Of a DNA stretch of 64,000 bases, positions 18,449-25,899 are shown piece by piece (the first letter of the stretch is position 1; each line of letters begins with the position of its first letter). The translations under genes were made by a program, and so were the position numbers. The notes beneath the pieces are model-generated. The model worked only from the letters and a program-made list of their open reading frames with translations, had not been told where the DNA came from and did no database searches. This stretch comes from a virus: IMG/VR virus record IMGVR_UViG_3300046652_000008, positions 1 to 64,000 of that record. One strand, 5' to 3'.

Positions 18449-18973
18449 CTACTCCTTACCAAACACCGAATCAGCTACGCTTCCGAATACTTCTGGATGC
18501 CAACACTTCGGCTGTTCATGCTGAGCAATCCCAAATTCTAGTGCGTCAATTGCTCGAAACACGCAATCAGCTACTACGATATTCTCCACAAACTTATACT
18601 TCCCAGTGGCTAATGCGGTCTGCATGTCACGAAACCAGCCATCGAATAACAGATCATACGTCTCCATCGTGCGACGTGGTAACGTGAACCCCGGATCAGT
18701 ATCAGAACTCGTGGCAGTGAATCCAGGGAAATACGAATATGCCACAACCCCATCGTCCACAAACAGACGAGCAGACCAGCATATCTCCTGCCCACCCTCT
18801 TGGTAATATCCAGGAACCGTCACATCTAGTCGTACAGGCTTCCCTAGTTGCTTCTCAAATGCTGCTATTCTGGCGTAGGCCCTATTCCACATTAGCCCCC
18901 AGATGCAGAGGTTAAAGAATCGAAGGATATAATAAATGATGAAATCCTCAAAATTGGCGCATAAATTATTCAT
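18449..18973 (-). CDS. Unknown protein with N-terminal hydrophobic segment
   Basis: 174 aa. The ATG at 18973 has GTGAGG just upstream; a later ATG at residue 28 would drop the hydrophobic stretch FIIYYILRFFNLCIWGLMW. The rest is a soluble-looking domain with AWTF-like beta segments and C-terminal helices. Two bases before the probable small terminase gene. Confidence 0.65.
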   Translation of the reverse strand: MNNLCANFEDFIIYYILRFFNLCIWGLMWNRAYARIAAFEKQLGKPVRLDVTVPGYYQEGGQEICWSARLFVDDGVVAYSYFPGFTATSSDTDPGFTLPRRTMETYDLLFDGWFRDMQTALATGKYKFVENIVVADCVFRAIDALEFGIAQHEQPKCWHPEVFGSVADSVFGKE

Positions 18974-18978
18974 CTGCC

Positions 18979-19020
18979 TCACCTATCCCTATATGCATTA
19001 AAGAACTTGGCATACCTCAT
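18979..19020 (-). CDS. Possible 13-residue leader peptide
   Basis: ATG preceded by AGGA, encoding MRYAKFFNAYRDR, with its TGA overlapping the Shine-Dalgarno of the next gene. Too short to test by coding statistics. It may couple translation of the downstream gene or be chance. The rest of 18983-19103 shows only a weak TAGA/TCTA hairpin. Confidence 0.3.
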   Translation of the reverse strand: MRYAKFFNAYRDR

Positions 19021-19103
19021 GGCTTCCTGCTTCTACGACAGTTGCCCTTGCGTTCTTTCGTTCGCTATAGATTAGCACACTAGTCTAGCCAATACAACCC
19101 TAC

Positions 19104-19784
19104 TTAGACTGCATTCCCGCCACCCCACTGGTCTAGATTGTCTGGCACGCTCTGCGGAGGAGGCAATACCCGTACCGGAATCTCTTTATTGACCCGCTGC
19201 AACTGTTCGCGGATCAGCCGCGTAGACTCTTCTTTAATATCCTTGGCGGATAGATTCTCCTCGCTAAAGATGAATCTGTCCGGGAGTAGAACAACGTCTT
19301 CTCGGCCTGGATATTTCTTGACAATGCGTAGCGTCACCCCAGACTTACCCTTTCCATCCTTATTAAGATAGGTTTGAGAGTCAAGCAGCTTTCCAACGTA
19401 GCAGCAGACTTCGATAGCAGGCTTGGTTGGAAATACCTTTAGCTCCATAACGGTAGGAAACTCTTGCTGGAATTCCTCAAACATCTCATCAATGTCTCGC
19501 GGCTCGTCTAGGAACTGCTTAGGCGCTTCCGGCTCTTGCTTCTTCTTTGTTTTGCGAATCTCCACTACCTTGTCCATCACTGGTTCAATCTCGTCTCGAC
19601 TGATTGCCGCAGTAGGCTCACAAATCGAAATAGGCTCCAGTAGGCTAGGACCAGGGCCAAACAGATCCTCAAACAAGTCCAGGGCTCCGACGATCTTACC
19701 AGCTAGGATATCCATCCTATCTTTTGGCATACCGCCAAACCCGTTCTTGGTTAGAACCTTGATTACGAAAGTTTCTTTAGTCAT
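19104..19784 (-). CDS. Unknown acidic protein
   Basis: 226 aa. Basic/acidic helical linker around residues 70-105 (EIRKTKKKQEPEAPKQFLDEP) and a C-terminal region with beta strands. The C-terminus is proline-rich (RVLPPPQSVPDN). Overlaps the end of the upstream gene by 8 nt. No family recognised. Confidence 0.7.
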   Translation of the reverse strand: MTKETFVIKVLTKNGFGGMPKDRMDILAGKIVGALDLFEDLFGPGPSLLEPISICEPTAAISRDEIEPVMDKVVEIRKTKKKQEPEAPKQFLDEPRDIDEMFEEFQQEFPTVMELKVFPTKPAIEVCCYVGKLLDSQTYLNKDGKGKSGVTLRIVKKYPGREDVVLLPDRFIFSEENLSAKDIKEESTRLIREQLQRVNKEIPVRVLPPPQSVPDNLDQWGGGNAV

Positions 19785-20124
19785 GTGATTCTAAAACATT
19801 ATTCGGTTCGTTTGGGTTACGGGGGAGAATAAACTTATCTCCACTCGTGAAAGCTACCGCATTCTCTGTCGGCCTATGTCTATCTAGCTCAGTGTTCCCA
19901 GAATGGACGCCTCTAAGATAGCTGTTGCCATTTGCTCGCGATATTAGCTCTTCCACTGGATTCCCCTGGGGCAGAACTTCAATATCAAACCTAGCATTAC
20001 GTGCATATAGGGCCAGTTGCCGTTCTGCCTCTTTGAGTTGAGCTGTTAGCGCGTTTATTCTGCGAAATACAGACAAGAAAAGCGCCACCAAACAAGCCAG
20101 AAGAACCAATAACGCAATAATCAT
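19777..20124 (-). CDS. Single-pass membrane protein
   Basis: 115 aa. N-terminal transmembrane helix (residues 2-19, IIALLVLLACLVALFLSVF) then a short coiled coil (INALTAQLKEAERQL) and a polar tail. Coupled by TAATG to the upstream membrane coiled-coil protein, which suggests the two act together, possibly a complex anchored in the inner membrane. A spanin pair is conceivable but no lipobox or lysis genes are nearby. Confidence 0.7.
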   Translation of the reverse strand: MIIALLVLLACLVALFLSVFRRINALTAQLKEAERQLALYARNARFDIEVLPQGNPVEELISRANGNSYLRGVHSGNTELDRHRPTENAVAFTSGDKFILPRNPNEPNNVLESHD

Positions 20125-20660
20125 TACAGCGCCTCATTTCCAATATCTTCCATCCCAAACCCACTGCCCATGCTGCCGTAAACCATTCCGGCTGCAATCA
20201 CTTCGGCCTCATCAACAGACTTCCCGCCCTCCATAAGCTCTTTCACTATGCGCTTACGGAAGGCGTTAATGTCTTCGTCTAGCGAGGTGTCTGGTTCCTG
20301 CCGCGTCTCGTTCACGGTACGCTTCATAAGATTAACAGCTTCTTTAAGCTGTTCTTTTTTCACCATGCAGCGCTCTACGTTTACCGTAGCCTTGGTTAGT
20401 TCAGCCGTATTGCGCTGTAGGTCTGCCACTACCTCAACCAGTCTCATGGCCGCATCAGCGGTGCGGTTCATGCGAATATCCTTGGCTAAAGCATCTATGG
20501 CGTCAACCATGTCCGTCGCAGATGTACGAATGGTATTAGATGCCTTAGCTGTAGCCCTAGACGACCTAGCTAAAGACGATGCTACTGATCGCATCTGAAA
20601 CAGCACGACAACAACGCAGACAACCAGAAAACATGCAAGCAAGATAAACAATTCAGTCAT
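20124..20660 (-). CDS. Membrane-anchored coiled-coil protein
   Basis: 178 aa. Transmembrane helix at 4-21, then a long helical region (RSSRATAKASNTIRTSATDM to VNVERCMVKKEQLKEAVNLMKRTV) like the stalk of DUF948 or MCP-like proteins, and a short acidic C-terminal domain. Partner of the gene at 19777 by overlap. Similar architecture to the protein at 810-1580. Confidence 0.75.
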   Translation of the reverse strand: MTELFILLACFLVVCVVVVLFQMRSVASSLARSSRATAKASNTIRTSATDMVDAIDALAKDIRMNRTADAAMRLVEVVADLQRNTAELTKATVNVERCMVKKEQLKEAVNLMKRTVNETRQEPDTSLDEDINAFRKRIVKELMEGGKSVDEAEVIAAGMVYGSMGSGFGMEDIGNEAL

Positions 20661-20785
20661 AAATTCCTATTCTTCTAATCGGCGGCTCGGCCTAAATGTT
20701 GCCGTCTGGTTTTGCCGATCTCTTATCATCAGCATTCAATCCCAGTTTCGGGGCATAGGATCTTTTACGAACCGCCAAACCCATT

Positions 20786-20823
20786 GGGGAGTAGAGTCAA
20801 GGAGAAAAAACTCTCTACTCCCC
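20786..20823 (-). terminator. Strong hairpin after ssb, possible terminator
   Basis: An 11-bp perfect stem (GGGGAGTAGAG paired with CTCTACTCCCC) with a 16-nt loop lies just downstream of the ssb stop. There is no U-run on the leftward transcript, so it may stabilise the mRNA end or slow transcription rather than act as an intrinsic terminator. Rest of 20661-20847: nothing else seen. Confidence 0.5.
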
Positions 20824-20847
20824 ACACTAACCCCGTGGTAAGTACTC

Positions 20848-21240
20848 TTAAAACGGGGCTTCCTCAACATATTCCGTACCAGCCTCAACCACACCTTGCT
20901 CTTGACGGTCTCCGCTATTCTTGAACTTTACGATTGTGATTGTATCCGCCACAACCTTAGTCTTCTCGGCGCTGGAGTCATCGCGCTTCTTATAGCGATC
21001 CGTCTTGAGACGGCCTTCAATAAATACGCAAGCGCCTTTCAGTAAGAATGGGGCCACACCTTCACTTCCCCATCGCTCTACGCTATGGAACTCGGTCTCT
21101 TCTTTCTTCTGCTTATGGGAATCGGTCCACTTGCGCGTAGTAGCAATGCTAAAACGCAGGACCATGTAGTTGCCAACCTGGACTACCTCCGCGTCTCGCG
21201 TTAAATTCCCCATCAAAAGCACCTTGTTAATGTTTGCCAT
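20848..21240 (-). CDS. ssb: Single-stranded DNA-binding protein
   Basis: 130 aa. OB-fold start MANINKVLLMGNLTRDAEV, aromatic and basic DNA-binding strands (ATTRKWTD, FHSVERWG), FIEGRLKTDRYKKRD, and an acidic tail ending EEAPF that parallels the DDDIPF protein-docking tip of bacterial SSBs. Works with the ERF, helicase and nuclease genes of the right arm. A CRISPR-like repeat occupies its leader. Confidence 0.93.
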   Translation of the reverse strand: MANINKVLLMGNLTRDAEVVQVGNYMVLRFSIATTRKWTDSHKQKKEETEFHSVERWGSEGVAPFLLKGACVFIEGRLKTDRYKKRDDSSAEKTKVVADTITIVKFKNSGDRQEQGVVEAGTEYVEEAPF

Positions 21241-21268
21241 GTTCGTTTCCTCTTTCGTCTAATTCTCA

Positions 21269-21297
21269 GTTTCAATCCACGCCCCCCGTTGGGCGAC
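21269..21297 (-). CRISPR. Solitary type I-C-like CRISPR repeat (29 nt)
   Basis: On the leftward strand it begins GTCGCCC, has a CGCCC/GGGCG hairpin, and ends GCGTGGATTGAAAC. These are the hallmarks of type I-C repeats, including the ATTGAAAC handle left on the crRNA. Usual I-C repeats are about 32 nt; this one is 3 nt shorter in the hairpin. No second copy, spacer array or cas gene was found. It lies between a small gene and ssb on the transcribed strand, 28 bases before the ssb ATG. Such solitary repeat units in phages can act as RNA anti-CRISPRs. Confidence 0.85.
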
Positions 21298-21303
21298 TAA
21301 CGC

Positions 21304-21507
21304 TTATCCCTCAAACTCGCCGAACGGATAACCGATCACACTCTTTAGTCTAGCAAAGTCTTCAGCGGCTATGGTCGCAGTTAGACCGTTTGTGCAAACC
21401 ACGCTAACAAGTTCCTTTTCTGTCTGAGCGCCTATTACCTCGTTAGCGTCAATAGTCACGCAAACCCCCGAAGTAGAATCCTTGCAGTTAAACCATTTCC
21501 GTTCCAT
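21304..21507 (-). CDS. Unknown small protein, 67 aa
   Basis: Strand-rich, with two cysteines (WFNCKD, GVCVTI) and SVVCTNGLTATIAAEDFARLKSVI. Its start overlaps the end of the upstream gene by 20 nt. Function not recognised. Confidence 0.7.
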   Translation of the reverse strand: MERKWFNCKDSTSGVCVTIDANEVIGAQTEKELVSVVCTNGLTATIAAEDFARLKSVIGYPFGEFEG

Positions 21508-21694
21508 TGTCTCTCCTTAATTCGTTCTTTCCAAACCACACCGGAAACTCAGGACTAGTCAGCAGCACCCCAAAAGATGGGAATGCTGAATCTTTCCTAT
21601 ATTCCATCACTACAACACCAGAACGCCCAGTGAATAACTTCAGCTCATCGTCATGGACGGTAACGAAGTCTCCGACCCTAATGTCTTCCGGCAC
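21488..21694 (-). CDS. Unknown small SH3-like protein
   Basis: 68 aa. IRVGDFVTVHDDELKLFTGRSGVVV resembles an SH3-like or KOW-type barrel start and WFGKNELRRD its end. Related in layout to the protein at 32211 (WFAEKELKKVE). Overlaps both neighbours; TAATG-type junction on the right. Confidence 0.65.
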   Translation of the reverse strand: MPEDIRVGDFVTVHDDELKLFTGRSGVVVMEYRKDSAFPSFGVLLTSPEFPVWFGKNELRRDNGTEMV

Positions 21695-21966
21695 TACTCG
21701 CCGTCTACGGGCTTACGCCAGATGTACGTCCAAACTTCAGTGATTCTTACCCCTACCATCATCCCACGTCGCTCTGCCGCTTGCTTGATGATGCCGTGCA
21801 GATTAGACCGCTTAGAGTCAATCGTATCAAAGCGCACCGCTTCATCTTCCGGTAGACCATCCAGGCGAGCAAGCGCATCGTAAACATCGGTTGCCCGATC
21901 AAACGCCCTCTTGCGTCCCGCGTACTGCCCCGGTATCGCCGAAACCTTCACCACTTCAACTGACAT
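21694..21966 (-). CDS. Unknown small protein, 90 aa
   Basis: Charged, one central helix pair (ATDVYDALARLDGLPEDEAV, NLHGIIKQAAERRGM) then strands with WTYIWRKPVDG. No recognised family. Confidence 0.65.
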   Translation of the reverse strand: MSVEVVKVSAIPGQYAGRKRAFDRATDVYDALARLDGLPEDEAVRFDTIDSKRSNLHGIIKQAAERRGMMVGVRITEVWTYIWRKPVDGE

Positions 21967-22003
21967 TCATTACCCTCTCACTATCTCATAGTAGCACATA
22001 TTA

Positions 22004-22291
22004 CTACTTTGTGCAAACATGCGGTACTACCATGAACTTGTCAACCAGCGGGCAACCGTTCAGCTTGAATATGCTATCTAGCACCGTGTATCTATCAATC
22101 TTACCCTTCAGGCTCTCAAAAGCCCCGACAGCGGAATACCATATCCTGCGCCCAGGCGTCTCATCCACAATGTAATACAGATCATCTTCGTCTTCTCCAA
22201 CGCCGACCAGACGCCCAAGCCCATGGTCGCATATGATCCCAATGTGGTTATGGAATGGTTCCATTTCTTCAGCCAGTTCGTTTAGTGTCAT
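22004..22291 (-). CDS. Unknown small protein, 95 aa
   Basis: GIICDHGLGRLVGVGEDEDDLYYIVDETPGRRIWYSAVGAF suggests a small beta-barrel; helical N-terminus. Its start directly abuts the stop of the 61-aa gene upstream. Unknown. Confidence 0.65.
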   Translation of the reverse strand: MTLNELAEEMEPFHNHIGIICDHGLGRLVGVGEDEDDLYYIVDETPGRRIWYSAVGAFESLKGKIDRYTVLDSIFKLNGCPLVDKFMVVPHVCTK

Positions 22292-22477
22292 TTAGTCATC
22301 CACCTTTGCTAACTCGCGGAGCCTGTAAATCTCGCGCAGCAAGTCTTCCATGTAGTTAGTGCATACAATTGATAAGCTATGCTTCTTATTGTAATCACCA
22401 ACTAATTTATCGTTAACCTCGTCTGCTAACGCATCAAAATATTCTTTCTCTATCCTCTTTAGCTTATTTCTTGTCAT
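22292..22477 (-). CDS. Unknown small helical protein, 61 aa
   Basis: Charged helices, MTRNKLKRIEKEYFDALADEV and MEDLLREIYRLRELAKV. Preceded by AAGGA within the tiny membrane peptide gene. Unknown. Confidence 0.6.
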   Translation of the reverse strand: MTRNKLKRIEKEYFDALADEVNDKLVGDYNKKHSLSIVCTNYMEDLLREIYRLRELAKVDD

Positions 22478-22481
22478 GGTT

Positions 22482-22535
22482 CTAATCCTTCGCCAACATG
22501 ATAAGAATAATAATGCAAAGCAGAAAGATTATCAT
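22482..22535 (-). CDS. 17-residue membrane peptide
   Basis: Sequence MIIFLLCIIILIMLAKD, almost a bare transmembrane helix. Its ATG overlaps the TGA of the 25-residue peptide gene (ATGA), so the two would be translated together. The coupling, and a similar coupled peptide pair elsewhere in the genome, supports a real gene despite its size. Confidence 0.5.
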   Translation of the reverse strand: MIIFLLCIIILIMLAKD

Positions 22536-22609
22536 CGCTTGCCTCCACTAAAAGTCACCAAAGCGGCCAGAAGCAATACCAGCGTGGCAATTCCAATTTC
22601 AATTCCCAT
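22532..22609 (-). CDS. 25-residue membrane peptide
   Basis: Sequence MGIEIGIATLVLLLAALVTF then SGGKR, a single hydrophobic helix with a basic tail. Begins two bases after the dut stop with a GGTAGGTAG ribosome-binding region. Coupled to the 17-residue peptide. Possibly a small membrane-stress, exclusion or lysis-modulating peptide; unproven. Confidence 0.55.
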   Translation of the reverse strand: MGIEIGIATLVLLLAALVTFSGGKR

Positions 22610-22611
22610 AA

Positions 22612-23067
22612 CTACCTACCGGACGAACCAAATCCGCCATCGCCGCGTTCAGTCTTGTCTAACTCTTGGACAACGCTGAACTTAACTGGTGTATACTGTG
22701 AAAATACTAGCTGTGCAACCCTATCGCCAATCTGCACATCATATGGGTTCCGCCCAACGTTCACTAGGATAACTCCGACCTCTCCACGATAGCCAGGATC
22801 AATCGTTCCAGGGCTGTTAGCCACGATGATACCCTTCGTTGCCATACCGCTCCGCGTGCGTATCTGCGCTTCCACTGGAGCACTGAACGACAGCACTAGG
22901 CCCGTCTTGACCACCTGAACCTCTGACGGGTTAATGTGGACGTTCTCCACCGCGTACAGGTCACAACCTGCATCGTCCTCATGCGCGTACATCGGTAGTT
23001 TGGCTAACTTATGCACTAGCTTAACGCCTACCGTCTCGATTAATGCCGTTTCTTCGTTTTTCTTCAT
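22612..23067 (-). CDS. dut: dUTPase
   Basis: 151 aa, trimeric dUTPase family. Hydrolyses dUTP to dUMP and pyrophosphate, keeping uracil out of phage DNA and feeding dTMP synthesis. All five motifs present: DAGCDLYA (32-39), RSGMA (72-76), GTIDPGYRGEV (87-97), GDRVAQL (114-120), RGDGGFGSSG (141-150). The third of three clustered ATGs is chosen because it overlaps the upstream TAA (TAATG) and has GGGGATGG before it. Confidence 0.95.
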   Translation of the reverse strand: MKKNEETALIETVGVKLVHKLAKLPMYAHEDDAGCDLYAVENVHINPSEVQVVKTGLVLSFSAPVEAQIRTRSGMATKGIIVANSPGTIDPGYRGEVGVILVNVGRNPYDVQIGDRVAQLVFSQYTPVKFSVVQELDKTERGDGGFGSSGR

Positions 23068-23396
23068 TACCATCCCCATCCTTCTTCAATTACTTGAAGT
23101 TTATCCCATTGCAGTTCGGCCCAATCTTCGTTTAGCTGAGTCTGCCTATCCGTCCACTCCCTGTAGTCTTTCGGTAGCTCTGGTTTCGGCGGAATTATAA
23201 CCCCGTACATCTTGAATATGATCCCGTCTATGTCCAAGCCATCCTTTGCTAGCGTTCCAGCCATCCCGCCACGATCAATGTCCGTATCTTCGTAGGGCGC
23301 TGCTAGCGCATCCAGTAACTCTCGTGTCAACACTCCAGCATCGTAAACCGCAAGTACCGATGCTTCAAAACTACTGAACGCTGCATTGTTTCCCAT
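23067..23396 (-). CDS. Unknown protein, 109 aa
   Basis: Helical N-terminal half (FEASVLAVYDAGVLTRELLDALAAPYEDTD) and a tail rich in Trp (EDWAELQWDKLQVIEEGWGW). Coupled to dut by TAATG. Unknown. Confidence 0.65.
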   Translation of the reverse strand: MGNNAAFSSFEASVLAVYDAGVLTRELLDALAAPYEDTDIDRGGMAGTLAKDGLDIDGIIFKMYGVIIPPKPELPKDYREWTDRQTQLNEDWAELQWDKLQVIEEGWGW

Positions 23397-24021
23397 GGCT
23401 TTATCTCCTTACCTCTCTATCCTAGCACGCTCATGCTGGTCCGTGTTGAGTAATAGTTCAACGTGCTGTTACATTCTCCATGTGGCATTCCATTTGCTAT
23501 CCGTGCGTGCTGGAATGGCCGGGAGCAACCTAGCAAGCACTCTGTTAACTGGCTTCTAAGCACTCGGTCCCTCGAATGACATTTATCCATTAGACCCGTC
23601 GAAGCGAGTACAAATACCTCAAGGGTTAGCTTGCGCATAAATCATTATGCGGAGAGGGTTTGCCAATCCAGGTTTGTCTCACAGGCAGCAGACGAGGGTA
23701 TCCCGTCAGTCCTGAGCGATGCCCTGCTTTTATCATGCACAGAGGCAATCAAACAATAGAAGATTCATGCGCGAATCGCACTTTTCGAGTGTAGTTTTTG
23801 TGGCCGCACTCGACCTCGTTCTCTATTGCCCTGTATCCACCGGAGGTTTGGTGCTGCTCCTAGCTTTACCCAAACCACGACTCACCGTTTTGTCCTCAAC
23901 CGCGTGCGGATAAAGGACGTAAGTAGTTCCCTCTGCCCTATCAGGGCTGTCAATGGATACAGACTCTCAATGAATTCGGACATGCATTACCCTTCTCGTC
24001 TCAGCCTAAAATCGTGTAAGT
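23397..24021 (-). ncRNA. Gene-free stretch, candidate structured RNA
   Basis: 625 bases with no convincing gene. Several local helices are visible: GCATAA/TTATGC (23635-23650), GATTC/GAATC (23762-23777), CGAGTG/CACTCG (23786-23812), GCCCT/AGGGC (23935-23947). It lies in the leftward operon near the tRNA cluster, where large phage RNAs such as GOLLD are often found. No family could be assigned by reading. Confidence 0.35.
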
Positions 24022-24225
24022 TTAACGCTCTGCTACTTTATATTTCTCGCAATACTTGTCAATAAAAGAATTACGATCTGCTATGTTTTTGTCTACAGTT
24101 TTCTTGAACTGTTTGGACAAACACCTGCCCAACTTGTTTCTAGGATCAATCCCGGTACTTCTTTGCTTGAAGTACACGTCGCCAGTGCTATTCTGTAGGC
24201 CCAACCGTTTGTCTAGGGTGCTCAT
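24022..24225 (-). CDS. Unknown basic protein, 67 aa
   Basis: Lysine- and arginine-rich, ending NSFIDKYCEKYKVAER. Start overlaps the zinc-ribbon gene upstream by 38 nt. Could bind nucleic acid; not recognised. Confidence 0.6.
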   Translation of the reverse strand: MSTLDKRLGLQNSTGDVYFKQRSTGIDPRNKLGRCLSKQFKKTVDKNIADRNSFIDKYCEKYKVAER

Positions 24226-24430
24226 GGGATGCTCCTGCTAAAGTTTTGGGTTTGTTCCACGAGTAGGACTGGCACATAGGACATCGTTTCGGTTCAAGTC
24301 GTATGTCACGTCTAAACCAAGAGTATCCGCAGCGTAAACAAGTCCTAGCAAATAGATCAAATCCCTCTCTATTTTTAGTATCGCACGATGTCACGTCGTA
24401 GTCAATGGGTTTTGAAAGATTATTTTCCAT
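24188..24430 (-). CDS. Zinc-ribbon protein
   Basis: 80 aa. CLRCGYSWFRRDIRLEPKRCPMC is a complete four-cysteine zinc ribbon of the kind found in small transcription or DNA-binding factors. The ATG at 24430 follows GGTGG and overlaps the previous gene by 11 nt; an earlier in-frame ATG exists but lies deep in that gene. Confidence 0.7.
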   Translation of the reverse strand: MENNLSKPIDYDVTSCDTKNREGFDLFARTCLRCGYSWFRRDIRLEPKRCPMCQSYSWNKPKTLAGASHEHPRQTVGPTE

Positions 24431-24638
24431 ATGCCACCATCGTAATGGGAATATCATGCTGTCTTACTGTCGCAAGAAACTTAAAACGCATTTTTTCCAT
24501 CTTGCACGTGTACTCAGCGTTTTCCGGTTTGGCTGGACTCGCCGCTATCGCCTTATGCGGACGCATCTTGATCCTAAATCTTCCCGGAGAGGGATGTTGC
24601 GAACGAGTCATAAATCGTTTGTCTGGCCCGTGTGCCAT
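24420..24638 (-). CDS. Unknown basic protein, 72 aa
   Basis: Rich in Arg, Lys, Pro and His. Its ATG follows the upstream TAA by one base with AAGGG before it. An internal ATG at residue 10 is possible. Unknown. Confidence 0.6.
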   Translation of the reverse strand: MAHGPDKRFMTRSQHPSPGRFRIKMRPHKAIAASPAKPENAEYTCKMEKMRFKFLATVRQHDIPITMVAYGK

Positions 24639-24639
24639 G

Positions 24640-24915
24640 TTACCCTTTCAGCATCTCCACTATTTTTGCCTGTAGCGTCTTATCGAGTTGGACAGTACCC
24701 AAGAGGAACAAGAAACACTGTTCTCGCTCCTCTAACGGCAGCAGCTTCGCCGTATTCACTAGGAAATTGATAGACGACGCAAGCTTGCCGCGCATGTCAT
24801 CGCAGATAAGCTCTTGTGCTTTTAGCTCGTATTGATAATGCTTATATCTGTTATAGAAGAATCCGGCAGCCGCGATAGCCGCCCAAACCGCGATTCCTAG
24901 GATTGTTTCTAGCAT
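24640..24915 (-). CDS. Membrane-anchored small protein, 91 aa
   Basis: N-terminal transmembrane helix (residues 4-20, TILGIAVWAAIAAAGFF) then a helical soluble domain. First protein gene after the tRNA-Trp in transcription order. Unknown. Confidence 0.7.
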   Translation of the reverse strand: MLETILGIAVWAAIAAAGFFYNRYKHYQYELKAQELICDDMRGKLASSINFLVNTAKLLPLEEREQCFLFLLGTVQLDKTLQAKIVEMLKG

Positions 24916-24951
24916 CTATTCCTTTTATGGCACCAAGGCTCCGATTCGCGC

Positions 24952-25026
24952 TGGCACCGGAGGAGGGAATCGAACCCCCGTTTGAGGTTTTGGAGACCAC
25001 CGTAATGACCACTATACTACTCCGAT
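24952..25026 (-). tRNA. tRNA-Trp (anticodon CCA)
   Basis: Acceptor stem ATCGGAG/CTCCGGT, T arm with TTCGATT loop, anticodon loop CTCCAAA, encoded 3' CCA. One mismatch in the anticodon stem and one wobble in the acceptor. Three bases after the HNH gene. A partial copy of the end (GGTGCCA) recurs just downstream near 24930. Confidence 0.9.
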
Positions 25027-25028
25027 GA

Positions 25029-25697
25029 TTATATGATAGCATTTTTCTTCGGCCCCGGTTGCCACCCTCCAAAGAGTCCATCATCATACGCTTTTTTCAC
25101 GTATGCGCTTATAAAATCCCAGGCCATAATTGGCATAGCGCCCCTTATATAATTGCACCTGCGACAGCATGGAACCACGTTGTCAATGGTATGCCCAAGT
25201 GAGTTATCTATTCTATCAAGCCCCATCATCAGGGGAGAGCTATCGCCACAGTACTTGCACCCATTGATTATCATGTCAATAACCGACTGCTCGCTAATAT
25301 GCGGATCGCCAAAACCATGCTTTATGTCCCACGATTTGCAGTTTGTGACTATCCAGTAAGCCCTATGCGCCGGATTGGTCCTAGATATAGAATTTAGCCT
25401 TCTTTTCCTGTCTAGAGCCTCTTCATATATTCCATTTCGCCTGCTCGTCTCTAGGTCTCTAATAGATTCGCATTTCTTGCACATCGAACAGAAGTATTTC
25501 TTACCACACCGAGACCTAGTTTTGTGAAATTGGTCTGCCGTTTTTTCCTCAAAGCAAACAGAGCATTTGCGTATCGCCCTATTTTCCTTGTAATCAACAA
25601 CGGACGATATGCACTTACCTTTGTTTCTGTAGTAGTATTCCCTACGGTATCTTCTGTCGCGGTCTAACTTTGATTCTTTTATCCCTGTATCTTCCAT
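25029..25697 (-). CDS. HNH endonuclease, probably homing type
   Basis: 222 aa. C-terminal HNH core CKYCGDSSPLMMGLDRIDNSLGHTIDNVVPCCRRCNYIRG with four zinc-binding cysteines. The N-terminal half carries a cysteine-rich element (CSVCFEEKTADQFH, CSMCKKC) typical of phage homing endonucleases. Free-standing between tRNA genes, a common insertion site. Would nick or cut related phage DNA to spread itself. Confidence 0.92.
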   Translation of the reverse strand: MEDTGIKESKLDRDRRYRREYYYRNKGKCISSVVDYKENRAIRKCSVCFEEKTADQFHKTRSRCGKKYFCSMCKKCESIRDLETSRRNGIYEEALDRKRRLNSISRTNPAHRAYWIVTNCKSWDIKHGFGDPHISEQSVIDMIINGCKYCGDSSPLMMGLDRIDNSLGHTIDNVVPCCRRCNYIRGAMPIMAWDFISAYVKKAYDDGLFGGWQPGPKKNAII

Positions 25698-25747
25698 CTA
25701 CTTTTAGTATTTCACATCCAAAGCAGCAAGTCAATAAGACAACGGAG

Positions 25748-25794
25748 GTTCGCGGGTTTGGAGTCCGCAGTCCTGAACCACTAGACGACCCTGA
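25748..25794 (-). pseudogene. 5' half of a tRNA gene
   Basis: A D-arm-like segment (CTAGTGGTTCAGGAC) is followed by an anticodon arm with loop CTCCAAA, which would read as CCA (Trp). The T arm and the 3' acceptor strand are missing; the next bases run into the leader of the HNH gene. Looks like a truncated relict, perhaps damaged by the HNH insertion. Confidence 0.55.
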
Positions 25795-25816
25795 TAACTT
25801 AATCATAACACGAAAC

Positions 25817-25893
25817 TGGAGGGCATAATTCGGGTCGAACGGATATTGACGGCTCCACAGGCCGCCGCATTTAACCAGTTATGCTATACGCCC
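25817..25893 (-). tRNA. tRNA-His (anticodon GTG)
   Basis: Acceptor GGGCGTA/TATGCCC with encoded CCA, anticodon loop CTGTGGA on a GCGGC/GCCGT stem, T loop TTCGACC with one C-A mismatch in the T stem. The base before position 1 is A, opposite a U discriminator, instead of the usual G-1:C73 pair of tRNA-His. Confidence 0.88.
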
Positions 25894-25899
25894 TAAGCA

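Noticed and set aside
19777-20660. Spanin pair for host lysis
   Set aside because: Both are single-pass membrane proteins with coiled coils, but there is no lipobox, no embedded frame and no endolysin or holin nearby.
23417-23638. A 73-residue minus-strand frame in the gene-free stretch
   Set aside because: No Shine-Dalgarno, unnatural residue pattern and many local RNA helices in the same bases. Treated as non-coding.
24922-24946. Second tRNA-like 3' end beside tRNA-Trp
   Set aside because: Only the GGTGCCA end and a few bases match; no arms could be folded.
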